From Pirellulales bacterium (GTDB taxonomy: Bacteria > Planctomycetota > Planctomycetia > Pirellulales > JAEUIK01), in assembly GCA_019636335.1 (NCBI GenBank), contig JAHBXR010000009.1, positions 151,082 through 215,081 of the forward strand: a stretch of DNA of 64,000 nt, in the 5' to 3' direction. Positions within the stretch are counted from its first letter, which is position 1. Each line of letters opens with the position of its first letter. A program made the position numbers and the translations under genes. A model generated the notes under the pieces. It ran no database searches. It worked only from the letters and a program-made list of their open reading frames with translations, and was not told where the DNA came from. Of the stretch, positions 1 to 9,464 are shown piece by piece.

Positions 1-1070
1 GTTTGGCCGTGGCCGAGCAATTGCGCGAGCTGGATGGCCGGCTGCGCATCACGTTTGCCGGCAGCGGCCACGAGTTCGAACGGCGCCACGTCGGGCAGGC
101 CGGATTCGATTATCTGGCGCTCCCCTGCCGCGCGTTGCCGCGCTCGCCGTGGGACGCCGTGCGCTTTCTGGCCGCCAACATGGCGGGCTATCGCGGCGCC
201 GTGCGCTTTCTCCGGCAAGAGCGGGTTGACCTGGTGGTGGGACTCGGAGGCTACGTGAGCGTGCCGATGGGGCGCGCCGCCGCGGCGCGCGACGTCCCGC
301 TCGTGCTGCTCGAACAGAACGTCATTCCAGGACGCGCCACGCGCTATCTTGCCTCGCGGGCAACGCTCATCTGCTCGGCCTTCGAAGAAGCGCGGAACAT
401 GCTCCGCGCCTCGTGTCCGGTGCGCGTCACCGGCAATCCCATTCGCCTGGCCATGGGTGCTTCGGCCGCTGCGGCACGCGATCCCCAACGCGCGGCGTCC
501 AGCCGGCGACTGTTGATCCTCGGTGGCAGTCGCGGGGCAAGCCAGCTCAATAAGTTGCTGCCGCCGACGCTCTACAAGCTGGGTCTTGCGCGGCGCGGTT
601 GGAAGATCATTCATCAGTCGGGCGAGGCCGAATGTGCCGCCACGCGCGAGCTGTACGGCAAGTTCGCCATCGAGGCGCGCGTGATCCCCTTCTTGCACGA
701 CGTGCGACGTCAACTCGCGCGGACGACTCTCGCCGTGTGCCGCTCGGGCGGAACCACCTTGGCCGAGTTGGCCGTGGCGGGTACGCCGGCCGTGTTCGTG
801 CCCTATCCGGCGGCACGCGATAATCACCAGCGCTCGAACGCCGATCACTTTGCAGCCGTGGGCGCCGGCGAGGTGTTCGATACCCGCGATGTACAGGGCC
901 GCGCCGACGATCAGTTCGCCGCGCTGCTGACGCAACTCGTCGACGATCAAGAACGGCTCAGCGCCATGTCGGCCAACATGCGCTCGCTCGGTCGACCCGA
1001 TGCCGCCTGGCACGTGGCCAATATGATCCGCGGCATGTTGCGCTCGAAGGTGGCACTGCGAGCGGGCTGA
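1..1070 (+). CDS. murG: UDP-GlcNAc:undecaprenyl-PP-MurNAc-pentapeptide GlcNAc transferase (MurG), 5' truncated
   Basis: MurG adds GlcNAc to lipid I to make lipid II at the cytoplasmic face of the membrane during peptidoglycan synthesis. The window starts inside the gene: the first residues read LAVAEQL, which in this family directly follows the missing N-terminal glycine-rich GGTGGH loop, so only about 15-25 residues are lost. The C-terminal donor-binding half is complete: LGGSRGA near residue 173, IHQSGE near 202, and the UDP-GlcNAc-binding SGGTTLAELA near 247, followed by NHQRSNA. The reading frame is open from base 3 and ends at TGA 1068-1070. Some cell-wall synthesis genes lie presumably upstream, outside the window. 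Family assignment is firm. The true start is not visible. Confidence 0.95.
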   Translation, partial: LAVAEQLRELDGRLRITFAGSGHEFERRHVGQAGFDYLALPCRALPRSPWDAVRFLAANMAGYRGAVRFLRQERVDLVVGLGGYVSVPMGRAAAARDVPLVLLEQNVIPGRATRYLASRATLICSAFEEARNMLRASCPVRVTGNPIRLAMGASAAAARDPQRAASSRRLLILGGSRGASQLNKLLPPTLYKLGLARRGWKIIHQSGEAECAATRELYGKFAIEARVIPFLHDVRRQLARTTLAVCRSGGTTLAELAVAGTPAVFVPYPAARDNHQRSNADHFAAVGAGEVFDTRDVQGRADDQFAALLTQLVDDQERLSAMSANMRSLGRPDAAWHVANMIRGMLRSKVALRAG

Positions 1071-1169
1071 GCAGCCGTCTTACCATCTCTGTCTTCAGCG
1101 CAGCACTTCATCGACAAGTGGCACCGGTGGGTGAGCGGTTCAGCTCAACACTGACTGTCCAGTGATCCA

Positions 1170-1191
1170 CACAGGCCGACGGCCTGTGCCA
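1170..1191. repeat. GC-rich inverted repeat (family A), copy 1
   Basis: Perfect 8-bp arms CACAGGCC and GGCCTGTG (1170-1177 and 1181-1188) are separated by GAC and followed by CCA. The same arms recur at 29398-29422. It lies in the 261-bp spacer 1071-1331 between murG and the SDR gene, where I see no gene. It may act as a bidirectional hairpin or be a REP-like element. Confidence 0.7.
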
Positions 1192-1272
1192 TTTTGACAT
1201 TCAGTGACTTGACGCTCACTGGCCAACATCACTACCGCTGATCCAAAGCTCACCCTTGAGCTGCCATTCGAC

Positions 1273-1297
1273 TTGCACCGGCGAACAGCCTGTGCCA
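1273..1297. repeat. Imperfect copy of inverted repeat family A
   Basis: The right arm GCCTGTGCCA (1288-1297) matches the repeat at 1170-1191. The left arm TTGCACCGGC (1273-1282) pairs with two mismatches. It ends about 35 bp before the SDR start codon, so it would lie in that gene's leader. Confidence 0.5.
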
Positions 1298-1331
1298 CCT
1301 TGTTGGTTTCTCAGATGGGGGGAGTTGCACC

Positions 1332-2105
1332 ATGAGCGCTCGTTTTTCCGGCAAGGTGGCGATTGTGACCGGCGGTGGTCAGGGGATCGGTCGCGCGACG
1401 TGTCTGCTACTCGCGGAACAAGGAGCGGATGTCGTCGTTGCCGAGCGCGACGAACCGACCGGCAACGACACCGCCGAGACGATTCGCGCCACAGGCGGCC
1501 GGGCACTCTTCGTGCGCACCGACGTGGCCGACGAGGCGAGCGTCAAGGCGATGGTCGCTCAGGCGGTCGAGCAGTTCGGGCGCATCGATATTCTGGTGAA
1601 CAACGCCGCCATCTTCGTCTTGCGCGGCATCGATGCCACACCCGAGGAGTGGCGGCAGATTCTCGACGTCAACGTGATGGGCCCGGCCCTGGTGGCCAAG
1701 CACGTCGTGCCAGAGATGCGCAAGCAAGGTGGCGGCGCGATCGTGAATCTTGGCTCGATCAGCAGCTTCATCGCGCAGCCGGAGTTCGTCACCTACAACG
1801 CCACGAAGGCCGCCGTGGCCAACATGACGCGCTGCATGGCCATGGACCTGGCACCAGATAACATCCGCGTGAACGCCGCCTGCCCCGGCACCGTGTGGAC
1901 GCAGATCGTCGAGAGTCGGGCCCGCGAGCAGGGTCTCGATCGCGCGGCGGCCGACAAGCATCCCGACTTCGGCGCGGCCGCGATGATCGAGCGCTGCGCC
2001 GAACCGCGCGAGATCGCGCAGGCCATCGCTTTTCTCGCCTCGGACGAGGCCTCGTTCATCACCGGCACCAACCTGATGGTCGACGCCGGCTACACGGCAA
2101 AGTGA
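1332..2105 (+). CDS. SDR-family NAD(P)-dependent oxidoreductase
   Basis: A 257-residue classical short-chain dehydrogenase/reductase. It has the cofactor glycine motif TGGGQGIG at residues 13-20, the NNAA variant of the NNAG motif at 90-93, the catalytic serine around 142 (LGSIS), and the YxxxK pair Y155/K159. The C-terminal SFITGTNLMVDAGY is typical of glucose/3-oxoacyl-ACP-type SDRs. The ATG follows a purine-rich GGGGGGAG stretch at good spacing. The amidase gene starts 28 bp downstream on the same strand, so the two are probably co-transcribed. The substrate cannot be told from sequence; sugars, polyols or 3-hydroxyacyl compounds are all possible. Confidence 0.92.
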   Translation: MSARFSGKVAIVTGGGQGIGRATCLLLAEQGADVVVAERDEPTGNDTAETIRATGGRALFVRTDVADEASVKAMVAQAVEQFGRIDILVNNAAIFVLRGIDATPEEWRQILDVNVMGPALVAKHVVPEMRKQGGGAIVNLGSISSFIAQPEFVTYNATKAAVANMTRCMAMDLAPDNIRVNAACPGTVWTQIVESRAREQGLDRAAADKHPDFGAAAMIERCAEPREIAQAIAFLASDEASFITGTNLMVDAGYTAK

Positions 2106-2133
2106 TTTCGCTCGCGGAGATGGAGATATCGTC

Positions 2134-3546
2134 ATGTCGAGCGAATTGTTGTGGATGTCCGCCAGTGAATTAGCCGCACGGATTCGCGCACGACAGGTTT
2201 CGCCGGTCGAAGTGGTCGAGGCCGTGCTCGCGCAGTTGGACCGCGTGAATCCGCAGCTCAACGCGGTCGTCACGCGCGTCGATGAAGCGGCGCGGGGCGC
2301 GGCGCGCGAGGCGGAAGCCGCCGTCATGCGCGGCGATACGCTCGGTCCACTGCACGGCGTGCCGATCACGGTCAAGGATTTGCACCTGACGGCCGGCATC
2401 CGCACGACGTTCGGCTCGCGCTTGTTTGCCGATTTTGTCCCGGCGACCGATACGCCCGCGGTAGCGGGACTCAAGGCGGCCGGCGCCATCGTGCTGGGCA
2501 AGACGAACACGTCCGAGTTCGGGCTGACCCCGCTGACGATGAACGCCCTGTTCGGCGATGCCTACAACCCGTGGGATCTCTCGCGCAACACGGGGGGCTC
2601 GAGCGGGGGCTCGGCCGCGGCGGTGGCGTGCGGCGTGGGGCCCCTGGCGACGGGGAGCGACGGCGGCGGATCGATTCGCATCCCGGCCAGCTTCTGCGGC
2701 GTGTATGGCATCAAGCCGCAGTTGGGGCGAGTGCCCGACCTGCGCCATTTGCGCGGCTGGGAAAGCCTCGCCCATCATGGGCCGATCACGCGCACGGTGC
2801 GCGATGCGGCCCTGGCGCTCGACGTCATGGCGGGACAAGACCTGTGCGATCGCTGGTCGTTGCCGAAACCGTCGCGATCGTTTCTCGCCGCCTGCACGGG
2901 CGAGGCACGTGGCTTGCGCCTGGCCTGGTGTCCGACGCTCGGCGGCCTGCCGCTCGACGACGAGGTGCGCTCTGCCTGCGACGCGGCGGCGCGGCGCTTC
3001 GCGCAGCTCGGCTGCGAGGTGGTGGAACTCGAGCTCGATCTGCCCGACCTGGGGCCCGCCCAGCAGACGATCGTGTTGTGCGAGACGATCGTCGCTTTTT
3101 CCGAACGGCTGGCCGAGTGGGAGCAGTTGATCGACCCGCGCTTGCAAAAGATGCCCGCCAAGGCCGCGCGACTGACGGCCGAGGATCTGGTGCGGGCGCA
3201 ATTTGCGCGCGAGGATTATTGGGAACGGCTGGCCCCCCTCTTTACCCGCTACGATGCGCTGCTCACGCCGACCGCGTCGTTGACGGCGACGGAGAACAAT
3301 TCGCTGGGTCCCACCGAGATCGACGGCGCGCGCGTGCGGGCACTCTACTGGCTGGGCTTCTGTGTCCCCTTCAATATGACGGGTCAGCCTGCCGCCAGCC
3401 TGCCCGTGGGCTTCGATCGCCAGAGCCTGCCGATCGGCCTGCAGGTGGTCGGTCGGCCGCACGATGAATTCACCGTGCTGCGACTCTCGTCGGCCTTTGA
3501 AGAGGCTTCTCCCTGGCATGGTCGGCGTCCTCCCCTGGCGGAGTAG
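2134..3546 (+). CDS. Amidase-signature family amidase
   Basis: A 470-residue amidase-signature hydrolase that cleaves a carboxamide bond. The Ser-cisSer-Lys triad is visible: Lys81 in TVKDLH, the cis-serine around 156 in GGSSGGS, and the nucleophile Ser180 in GGGSIRIP. The length fits stand-alone amidases and GatA-like proteins. No gatB or gatC is nearby, so a role as GatA in tRNA-dependent amidation is unlikely, and a catabolic amidase is preferred. The ATG follows a GGAGATGGAGAT ribosome-binding region. The position right behind the SDR gene suggests a two-gene catabolic operon. The substrate is unknown. Confidence 0.9.
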   Translation: MSSELLWMSASELAARIRARQVSPVEVVEAVLAQLDRVNPQLNAVVTRVDEAARGAAREAEAAVMRGDTLGPLHGVPITVKDLHLTAGIRTTFGSRLFADFVPATDTPAVAGLKAAGAIVLGKTNTSEFGLTPLTMNALFGDAYNPWDLSRNTGGSSGGSAAAVACGVGPLATGSDGGGSIRIPASFCGVYGIKPQLGRVPDLRHLRGWESLAHHGPITRTVRDAALALDVMAGQDLCDRWSLPKPSRSFLAACTGEARGLRLAWCPTLGGLPLDDEVRSACDAAARRFAQLGCEVVELELDLPDLGPAQQTIVLCETIVAFSERLAEWEQLIDPRLQKMPAKAARLTAEDLVRAQFAREDYWERLAPLFTRYDALLTPTASLTATENNSLGPTEIDGARVRALYWLGFCVPFNMTGQPAASLPVGFDRQSLPIGLQVVGRPHDEFTVLRLSSAFEEASPWHGRRPPLAE

Positions 3547-3804
3547 CGGACGGTTCTCTCTCTGCCGAACCACTGCTGAGCGAGACGCTCGTGCGCCGCG
3601 CGGGGCGTGCCTGCGCCGCGATTGCGCGTTATGCCGATTGTAGCGGACGCAGCGAGCGGACGCGTTCGCCTCGCCGTAGCACCTGTTTCGCGACCTAGAT
3701 TTGCCCGTGGGCTTTTGGCAACGGTGGCGAAAAAACGTCAACGCCCGTCGTGTTGCCGAGCGCGCCAGGTTCGCGCGCCCCCGCCCAGGTGAGTGAGGAA
3801 CGAG

Positions 3805-5094
3805 ATGAAACGCCGCTGGTGTGAAGTTGCCTCTGCCGATCGATTTGTGGCGCGCCGCGGGCGCATGGCCTGGGCCGCCGCTGGTGCGTGCCTGCTGCTG
3901 TTGCTGGCGGGCTGTCACGAGACCGCCAGCGAACAGGCGAACGATGCGCCGCTGGTCCGCGTGACCACGCCGGTCGAGCGCGATGTGATCGACTACGTCT
4001 TCTTTACCGGCCGCACCGAGGCGGTCAGCACGATCGAGATTCGTGCCCGGGTGACGGGTTACCTCGTCTCGGTCGATTTCGTCTCCGGCGGCGAGGTGAA
4101 GGCCAAGCAACGGCTGTTCAAGATCGATCCGCGTCCTTACCAGGCGGCGCTCGACCAGGCGAACGGTCAGATCAAGCTCAACGAGGCGCAACTGAAGCTC
4201 GCGCAGGCCGACTATGCCCGCGCCTTGGAGATCGCCAAGACTCCCGGAGCCATCAGCCAGCAAGATATCGACACCTATGCGGCCAAAGAGGCGGAAGCCG
4301 CCGCGGCGCTCGAGGCCGCCAAGGCGAATGCGGAAGCCGCCGCGCTCAACGTCGAGTTCACCGACGTGATCACCGAGATCGATGGCATCGTCGGTCGCAA
4401 CCTGCTGACCGACGGCAATCTCGTGTCGCAGGACAACACGTTGCTCACGACGGTCGTCTCGCAGGATCCGATCTACACCTACTTCGACGTCGACGAGAAC
4501 ACGATGTTGCGGATCCGACGCCTGATCGAAGTGGGCGAGCTGAAAGGGGTCGAGCAAGGGGCGCGCGTGCCGGTGCAGATGGCCCTGGCCGACGAAAAAG
4601 ATCGCTATCCGCACGAAGGCTACATCGACTTCGTGAACAACATGGTGGACGCGAATACGGGCACGTTGCAGGTGCGGGGCGTGTTCCCGAATCCAAAGCC
4701 CGCCGAAAACGTGCAGCCCTTCCTGCGGCCGGGCATGTTCGTGCGCGTCCGCGTGCCGCTGGGCGATGCACATCCGGCGCTCCTGCTGCCGCAGATGGCC
4801 GTGGCGAGCGATCAGGGGAAGCCCTACCTGCTCGTGGTGAATCAAGAGAACGTCGTCGAGTATCGCCCGATCGAACTCGGCGCCGAAGAACCGGGAGGCT
4901 GGCAGGTGGTCATTCCGGTCAAGGTCGTCAAAGAGCCGCAGGGCTTCCGCATGGCGCGCGAAGACGAAACGGGCGAAGACAGCATCAAGGCGGGCGATTC
5001 CGTCATCGTCAGCGGCCTGCAACGCGCGCGACCCAACTCCGTCGTCCGCACGAAACCGTATGAGCTCACGCCCGGCGAGATCGCCGAGCGGTAA
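3805..5094 (+). CDS. RND efflux periplasmic adaptor (membrane-fusion) lipoprotein
   Basis: An HlyD/AcrA-type adaptor that links an RND pump to an outer-membrane channel. I chose ATG 3805, preceded by GAGGAACGAG; a GTG at 3793 is also in frame. A basic N-terminus, a leucine-rich segment and the lipobox LLAGC place the lipidated Cys near residue 37. A biotinyl-lipoyl half-motif (IRARVTGYL) follows near residue 85. Next come an alpha-hairpin rich in Ala/Gln/Glu (about 110-200), the second lipoyl half (TEIDGIVGRN) and the beta-barrel domain. The gene precedes an RND pump by 74 bp on the same strand, giving an adaptor-pump operon. No outer-membrane factor lies next to it. The substrate is unknown. 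Confidence 0.93.
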   Translation: MKRRWCEVASADRFVARRGRMAWAAAGACLLLLLAGCHETASEQANDAPLVRVTTPVERDVIDYVFFTGRTEAVSTIEIRARVTGYLVSVDFVSGGEVKAKQRLFKIDPRPYQAALDQANGQIKLNEAQLKLAQADYARALEIAKTPGAISQQDIDTYAAKEAEAAAALEAAKANAEAAALNVEFTDVITEIDGIVGRNLLTDGNLVSQDNTLLTTVVSQDPIYTYFDVDENTMLRIRRLIEVGELKGVEQGARVPVQMALADEKDRYPHEGYIDFVNNMVDANTGTLQVRGVFPNPKPAENVQPFLRPGMFVRVRVPLGDAHPALLLPQMAVASDQGKPYLLVVNQENVVEYRPIELGAEEPGGWQVVIPVKVVKEPQGFRMAREDETGEDSIKAGDSVIVSGLQRARPNSVVRTKPYELTPGEIAER

Positions 5095-5168
5095 TCGATG
5101 GTCCGACGCCGGAGAGACGCCCTGCCGCCGGCGTGACCCTGGGAAACATGAGGTAACCGCGTTCGACC

Positions 5169-8100
5169 ATGACCGAGTTCTTCATCGATCGTCCGATCTT
5201 CGCCTGGGTGGTATCGATCGTCATCGTGCTGATCGGCACGGTGTCGGTCTTCACGCTGCCCATCGCGCAGTACCCGAACATCACGCCGCCGACCGTGCAG
5301 GTGACGGCCAGCTACCCCGGCGCGAGCGCGCAGGTGGTGGCCGATTCGGTCGCGGCCCCGATCGAGCAGCAGGTCAACGGCGTCGAAGGCATGTTGTACA
5401 TGTCGTCGCAGTGTACGAACGACGGCGCCTATAACCTGACGGTCACGTTCGATCTCGACACGGATCTCGACATGGCGCAGGTGCTCGTGCAGAACCGCGT
5501 CTCGCTGGCGATGCCGCAGTTGCCCGCGCAGGTGCAGATTCAGGGCGTGAGCACGATGAAGAAGTCGCCGAGCATTTTGCTGGCGGTGAACCTCATCTCG
5601 CCCGACGGCCGGTACGACGACATCTATCTTAGCAACTACGCCACGATCCAGATCAAGGACGAATTGCTGCGTATCGACGGGGTGGGCGATATCAACTACC
5701 TGGGCGAGCGCGATTACAGCATGCGCATCTGGCTCGATCCCGATGCGATGGCCTCGCGCGATATTGCCACGAGCGACATCGTCACGGCGGTGCAGAATCA
5801 GAACGTGCAGGTGGCGGCGGGTCAGATCGGCCAGCAGCCCGTGCCCGAGGGACAGGTCTTCCAGTTGCCCATGAATACGCTGGGCCGGCTGGAAACCGAA
5901 GAAGAGTTTCGCAACATCATCATCAAGTCGAGCGAAGGGCAGCCCGCGGAAGGATACACCTCGAGCTCGATCGTGCGCGTCGGAGACGTGGGGCGCGTCG
6001 AGCTGGGCGCGCAGCAATACGACCAGATCTGCCGGCTCGACGGCCAGCCTTCGGTCGGTCTGGCGATTTTCCAGTTGCCCGGCTCGAACGCCTTGCAGAC
6101 GGCCGAGGCCATCAAGGCCAAGATGAAGGAGCTGTCGAAGAAGTTCCCGGCGGGTCTCGAGTACAAGATCGTCTACGACACGACGCCGTTCATCCAGGAA
6201 TCGGTGATGGAGGTGTTCAAGACCCTCCGCGATGCCATCGTCCTGGTGGCGATCGTGGTGCTGCTCTTCTTGCAAGACTGGAAGGCGATGATCCTGCCGA
6301 TGATCGACGTGCCGGTCTCCTTGATCGGCACGTTCGGCGTGATGGCCCTGATCGGATTCTCGCTCAACAACCTCACGTTGTTCGGCCTGGTGCTGGCGAT
6401 CGGCATCGTGGTCGACGACGCGATCGTCGTGCTCGAAAACGTCGAACGGCAGATTGCCAACGGGCTCGAACCGCGCGCCGCCACGATCAAGGCGATGAGC
6501 GAGATTACCGGCCCGATCATTGCCATCACCCTCGTGCTCAGCTCGGTGTTCATTCCCAGCGCCTTCCTGCCGGGAGTGGTGGGGCAATTCTATCGGCAGT
6601 TCGCGCTCACCATCTCGGTGGCGATGATCATTTCGGCCGTGAACGCGATGACGCTGACGCCGTCGCGGGCGGTGTCGATCTTCAAGACCGAGTCGCATGC
6701 CGCGGGCGGAAAGGAGATCGAACGCGAGGCGCTCCCCTGGTGGCTCTTCATCCTGCTGGGGGCGATCGCCTCCGTAATGCTCGGACACCGCTTCTTCGAC
6801 GTGCGGATGGGGTTGATGCAGCCCGACGGCGAGCCGGTGGCCGACGTCACGAAAACCTATGCCTGGGGCGTGCTGGGATTGTACGCCTTGCCCGGGGTCA
6901 TCGTGGGGGGGCTGTTCGGCTGGTTTTTCATTCATCCGATCAATCGCGTGCTGGGACGTTTCTTCCGCGCGTTCAATCGGGTGTTCGATCGCTTGACCGA
7001 GGGTTACAGTCGCACGGTGCGGCGGTTGATTCGCGCCAGCGCGATCGCGCTGGTCGTCTACGGCGGGCTGCTCGGCCTGACGATCTGGGAGATGGGCGCG
7101 GCGCCCAAGGGCTTCATTCCCATTCAGGATCAGGGCTACCTGCTCGTCAACGTGCAGTTGCCCGACTCGGCCTCGGTGCAGCGCACGCTCGAGATTATGA
7201 ACCGCGTGACGAAGATCGCCCTGGGCGATCCAGACGACAAGGAGAACTATCCCGGTCTTCCGGGCGTGGCGCACACGATGGCGGTGTCGGGCCAGTCGAT
7301 CCTGCTCTCGGCGAACGCCTCGAACTTCGGCTCGGCGTTCATCATTCTGAAGGACTTTCCCGAGCGCACGAACCACGACGAATACGACGCGGTCATCGCG
7401 GAGAAGCTGCGCAAGCTCTATGCCGAACAGATCGACGGCGCCGAGATCGACGTGTTCCGCGCGCCGCCGATTCAAGGCCTCGGCACGGCCGGAGGCTTCA
7501 AGCTCATGCTCGAGCAGCGGGGCTATGTCGACTTGATGGGACTCGGTCAGGAGGCCGACGAGATCGTCGCCGACGCTTCGACCGATCACCGGCTCGTGGG
7601 CACGTTCTCGATGTACCGTGCCGACACGCCGCAACTGTGGATCGACATCGATCGCACGAAGTGCGAGTCGCTCAACGTGGCCACGAACGACGTGTTCAAC
7701 ACGTTCCAGGTCTTCATGGGGGGATACTTCGTCAACTTGTTCAACCGCTTCGGCCGCACGTGGCAGGTGAACTTGATGGCCGATCCCACCTACCGCACCA
7801 AGCCCGAGTTCGTCTCGCAGCTCAAGGTGCGCAACAAGTTCCGAGAAATGGTCCCGCTCGGCACGCTCTCGACGATCGATGGCTACGGCGGCCCGGTGAT
7901 GGTCTGCCGGTACAACATGTATACGGCGGCGCCGATCGTGGGGAACCCCGCCCCGGGCACGAGCTCGGGAGACGTGATGGGCATTTTTGCCAACCTGTCG
8001 CAGCGCTTGGGATTCACCTACGAGTGGACCGAAATCATGTTTTTGCAGCAGCAGGCTGGCAACGTCGGTTTCCTCGTCTTCGGCTTGGGCGCGCTGCTCG

Positions 8101-8654
8101 TGTTCCTCGTGCTCGCCGCCAAGTACGAAAGCTGGAAGCTCCCCCTGTCGGTGATTCTCGTCGTGCCGATGTGCTTGCTCTGCTCGGTGACGGGCATGCT
8201 CATCGCCCGGATGCCGGTCGATATCTTCGTGCAGATCGGCTTCCTCGTGCTCGTCGGCATGGCGGCCAAGAACGCCGTGCTCATCGTCGAGTTCGCCAAG
8301 CAGTTGATCGACGAAGGGCAAACGCTCGCCGAGGCGACCGTCGAGGCGTGCAAGCTCCGACTGCGGCCGATCATCATGACGTCGTTCGCGTTCATCCTGG
8401 GCGTGGTGCCGCTGGTGGTGGGACATGGCGCCGGCGCCGAAATGCGCAACTCGCTCGGTACGGCGGTCTTCTCGGGCATGATCGGCGTGACCTTCTTCGG
8501 CATCTTCCTGACGCCGATCTTCTTCTACTCGATCTTGTGGCTCGACCGGCACAAGAAGCAGCCGGCCGAACTGCCGCACACGTTGCCAGCGAACGCCGAC
8601 CTACTGCCCCCGAGCAGTGACGAAACAGGACCGACCGAGTCTCCCACGGGTTAG
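5169..8654 (+). CDS. RND multidrug efflux pump, HAE1 type, with two extra membrane segments
   Basis: A 1161-residue inner-membrane proton-driven efflux pump of the AcrB/MexF family. The N-terminus (FFIDRPIFAWV), the proton-relay Asp pair D416/D417 in TM4 and the relay Lys near 1034 in TM10 (MAAKNAVLIVEF) are all intact, so it should be active. It is about 110 residues longer than AcrB. The excess sits between TM6 and TM7 (about residues 510-610) and contains two hydrophobic stretches, LPWWLFILLGAIASVMLG and a longer one around GVLGLYALPGVIVGG, which predicts 14 rather than 12 membrane helices. It is in an operon with the adaptor gene upstream. The substrate range is not deducible. Confidence 0.95.
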   Translation: MTEFFIDRPIFAWVVSIVIVLIGTVSVFTLPIAQYPNITPPTVQVTASYPGASAQVVADSVAAPIEQQVNGVEGMLYMSSQCTNDGAYNLTVTFDLDTDLDMAQVLVQNRVSLAMPQLPAQVQIQGVSTMKKSPSILLAVNLISPDGRYDDIYLSNYATIQIKDELLRIDGVGDINYLGERDYSMRIWLDPDAMASRDIATSDIVTAVQNQNVQVAAGQIGQQPVPEGQVFQLPMNTLGRLETEEEFRNIIIKSSEGQPAEGYTSSSIVRVGDVGRVELGAQQYDQICRLDGQPSVGLAIFQLPGSNALQTAEAIKAKMKELSKKFPAGLEYKIVYDTTPFIQESVMEVFKTLRDAIVLVAIVVLLFLQDWKAMILPMIDVPVSLIGTFGVMALIGFSLNNLTLFGLVLAIGIVVDDAIVVLENVERQIANGLEPRAATIKAMSEITGPIIAITLVLSSVFIPSAFLPGVVGQFYRQFALTISVAMIISAVNAMTLTPSRAVSIFKTESHAAGGKEIEREALPWWLFILLGAIASVMLGHRFFDVRMGLMQPDGEPVADVTKTYAWGVLGLYALPGVIVGGLFGWFFIHPINRVLGRFFRAFNRVFDRLTEGYSRTVRRLIRASAIALVVYGGLLGLTIWEMGAAPKGFIPIQDQGYLLVNVQLPDSASVQRTLEIMNRVTKIALGDPDDKENYPGLPGVAHTMAVSGQSILLSANASNFGSAFIILKDFPERTNHDEYDAVIAEKLRKLYAEQIDGAEIDVFRAPPIQGLGTAGGFKLMLEQRGYVDLMGLGQEADEIVADASTDHRLVGTFSMYRADTPQLWIDIDRTKCESLNVATNDVFNTFQVFMGGYFVNLFNRFGRTWQVNLMADPTYRTKPEFVSQLKVRNKFREMVPLGTLSTIDGYGGPVMVCRYNMYTAAPIVGNPAPGTSSGDVMGIFANLSQRLGFTYEWTEIMFLQQQAGNVGFLVFGLGALLVFLVLAAKYESWKLPLSVILVVPMCLLCSVTGMLIARMPVDIFVQIGFLVLVGMAAKNAVLIVEFAKQLIDEGQTLAEATVEACKLRLRPIIMTSFAFILGVVPLVVGHGAGAEMRNSLGTAVFSGMIGVTFFGIFLTPIFFYSILWLDRHKKQPAELPHTLPANADLLPPSSDETGPTESPTG

Positions 8655-8862
8655 CGTAAGTTCACTCGCGTCGAGCCCAGACTTGCAGGGCCTCGAGACG
8701 CACGCACCTAGTGTCAAGCCTTCTTCTGCACGGTGGTTTCAGGGTTGACTGCGCGGAGATGACGCTGCCACCCGTGAACGAACCTTTCTCACTCGCTACT
8801 CCAATCGTGTCTCCGCGTTTCTACGCGAGCCGAGGCAACTTAGAGCTCAAGGCAGGTGGTTG

Positions 8863-9372
8863 ATGTTTGGAACGCGACCTCACGAATCCGTGCCGAATTA
8901 CTTTCGTCTGGTGGTCCACGGTAAAGAGTTCGACGTCGATAAGTTTGTCGAGCGGTATCCCCTGCCCAACGTGCAGGTTTGGCACCGTGGCGACAAGACC
9001 GATCGTGAGCAACGCGAGACCAGCAACGGATTCGCAATCCCGCTCGGCAGCGGTCCTGAACTACACGTCGACGAACAACAACAAATCGCGATCGATTTCC
9101 TTGCTGCTTATACCGCTACGCTAAAGAAAGCGGCGCGCGCTCGAGGGGTTACCCACTGCTATCTGGGGTTGCAGGAAATTGTCTATCCCAATACGGCCGG
9201 TTCGATCTTCGACTTGTCTCCGACGCTGCTAAAGCATTCTTTAAACATAGGGCTGCAAGTGACGGTCTGGTCGTGTCTCAGTCCACGACCATTTCGATCT
9301 CGTGTCAAGTCAACACCTCGAGTGCGCAAAACCACTCGCGCGAAACCTTCGCCCAAACCCGGCACCCCCTGA
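8863..9372 (+). CDS. Hypothetical protein with a DUF4279-like N-terminus
   Basis: A 169-residue soluble protein. ATG 8863 follows AGGTGG; a TTG just before it is also in frame. Residues about 10-50 (FRLVVHGKEFDVDKF, then a WHRGDK motif) resemble the start of DUF4279-type proteins, which is a weak assignment. The C-terminal 25 residues are basic and rich in Pro/Lys/Arg, so the last part may be poorly folded. It stands alone: about 200 bp of spacer separates it from the RND pump upstream, and a membrane-protein gene starts 92 bp downstream. I cannot give a function. Confidence 0.6.
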   Translation: MFGTRPHESVPNYFRLVVHGKEFDVDKFVERYPLPNVQVWHRGDKTDREQRETSNGFAIPLGSGPELHVDEQQQIAIDFLAAYTATLKKAARARGVTHCYLGLQEIVYPNTAGSIFDLSPTLLKHSLNIGLQVTVWSCLSPRPFRSRVKSTPRVRKTTRAKPSPKPGTP

Positions 9373-9464
9373 CAGCCTACGCCACTTTCGAGGATGCGGT
9401 ACGTCCCGCTACACTCACCGGCAGCTCGGCGACATCCCATTCTTACGTCGACACTTGCCCCCTG

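Noticed and set aside
2170..8579. Very long open frames on the minus strand opposite the amidase, adaptor and RND genes (950 and 1245 codons)
   Set aside because: High GC with skewed third positions leaves antisense frames open. Their predicted proteins are Arg/His/Asp-rich with no domain, and the plus-strand genes explain the region.
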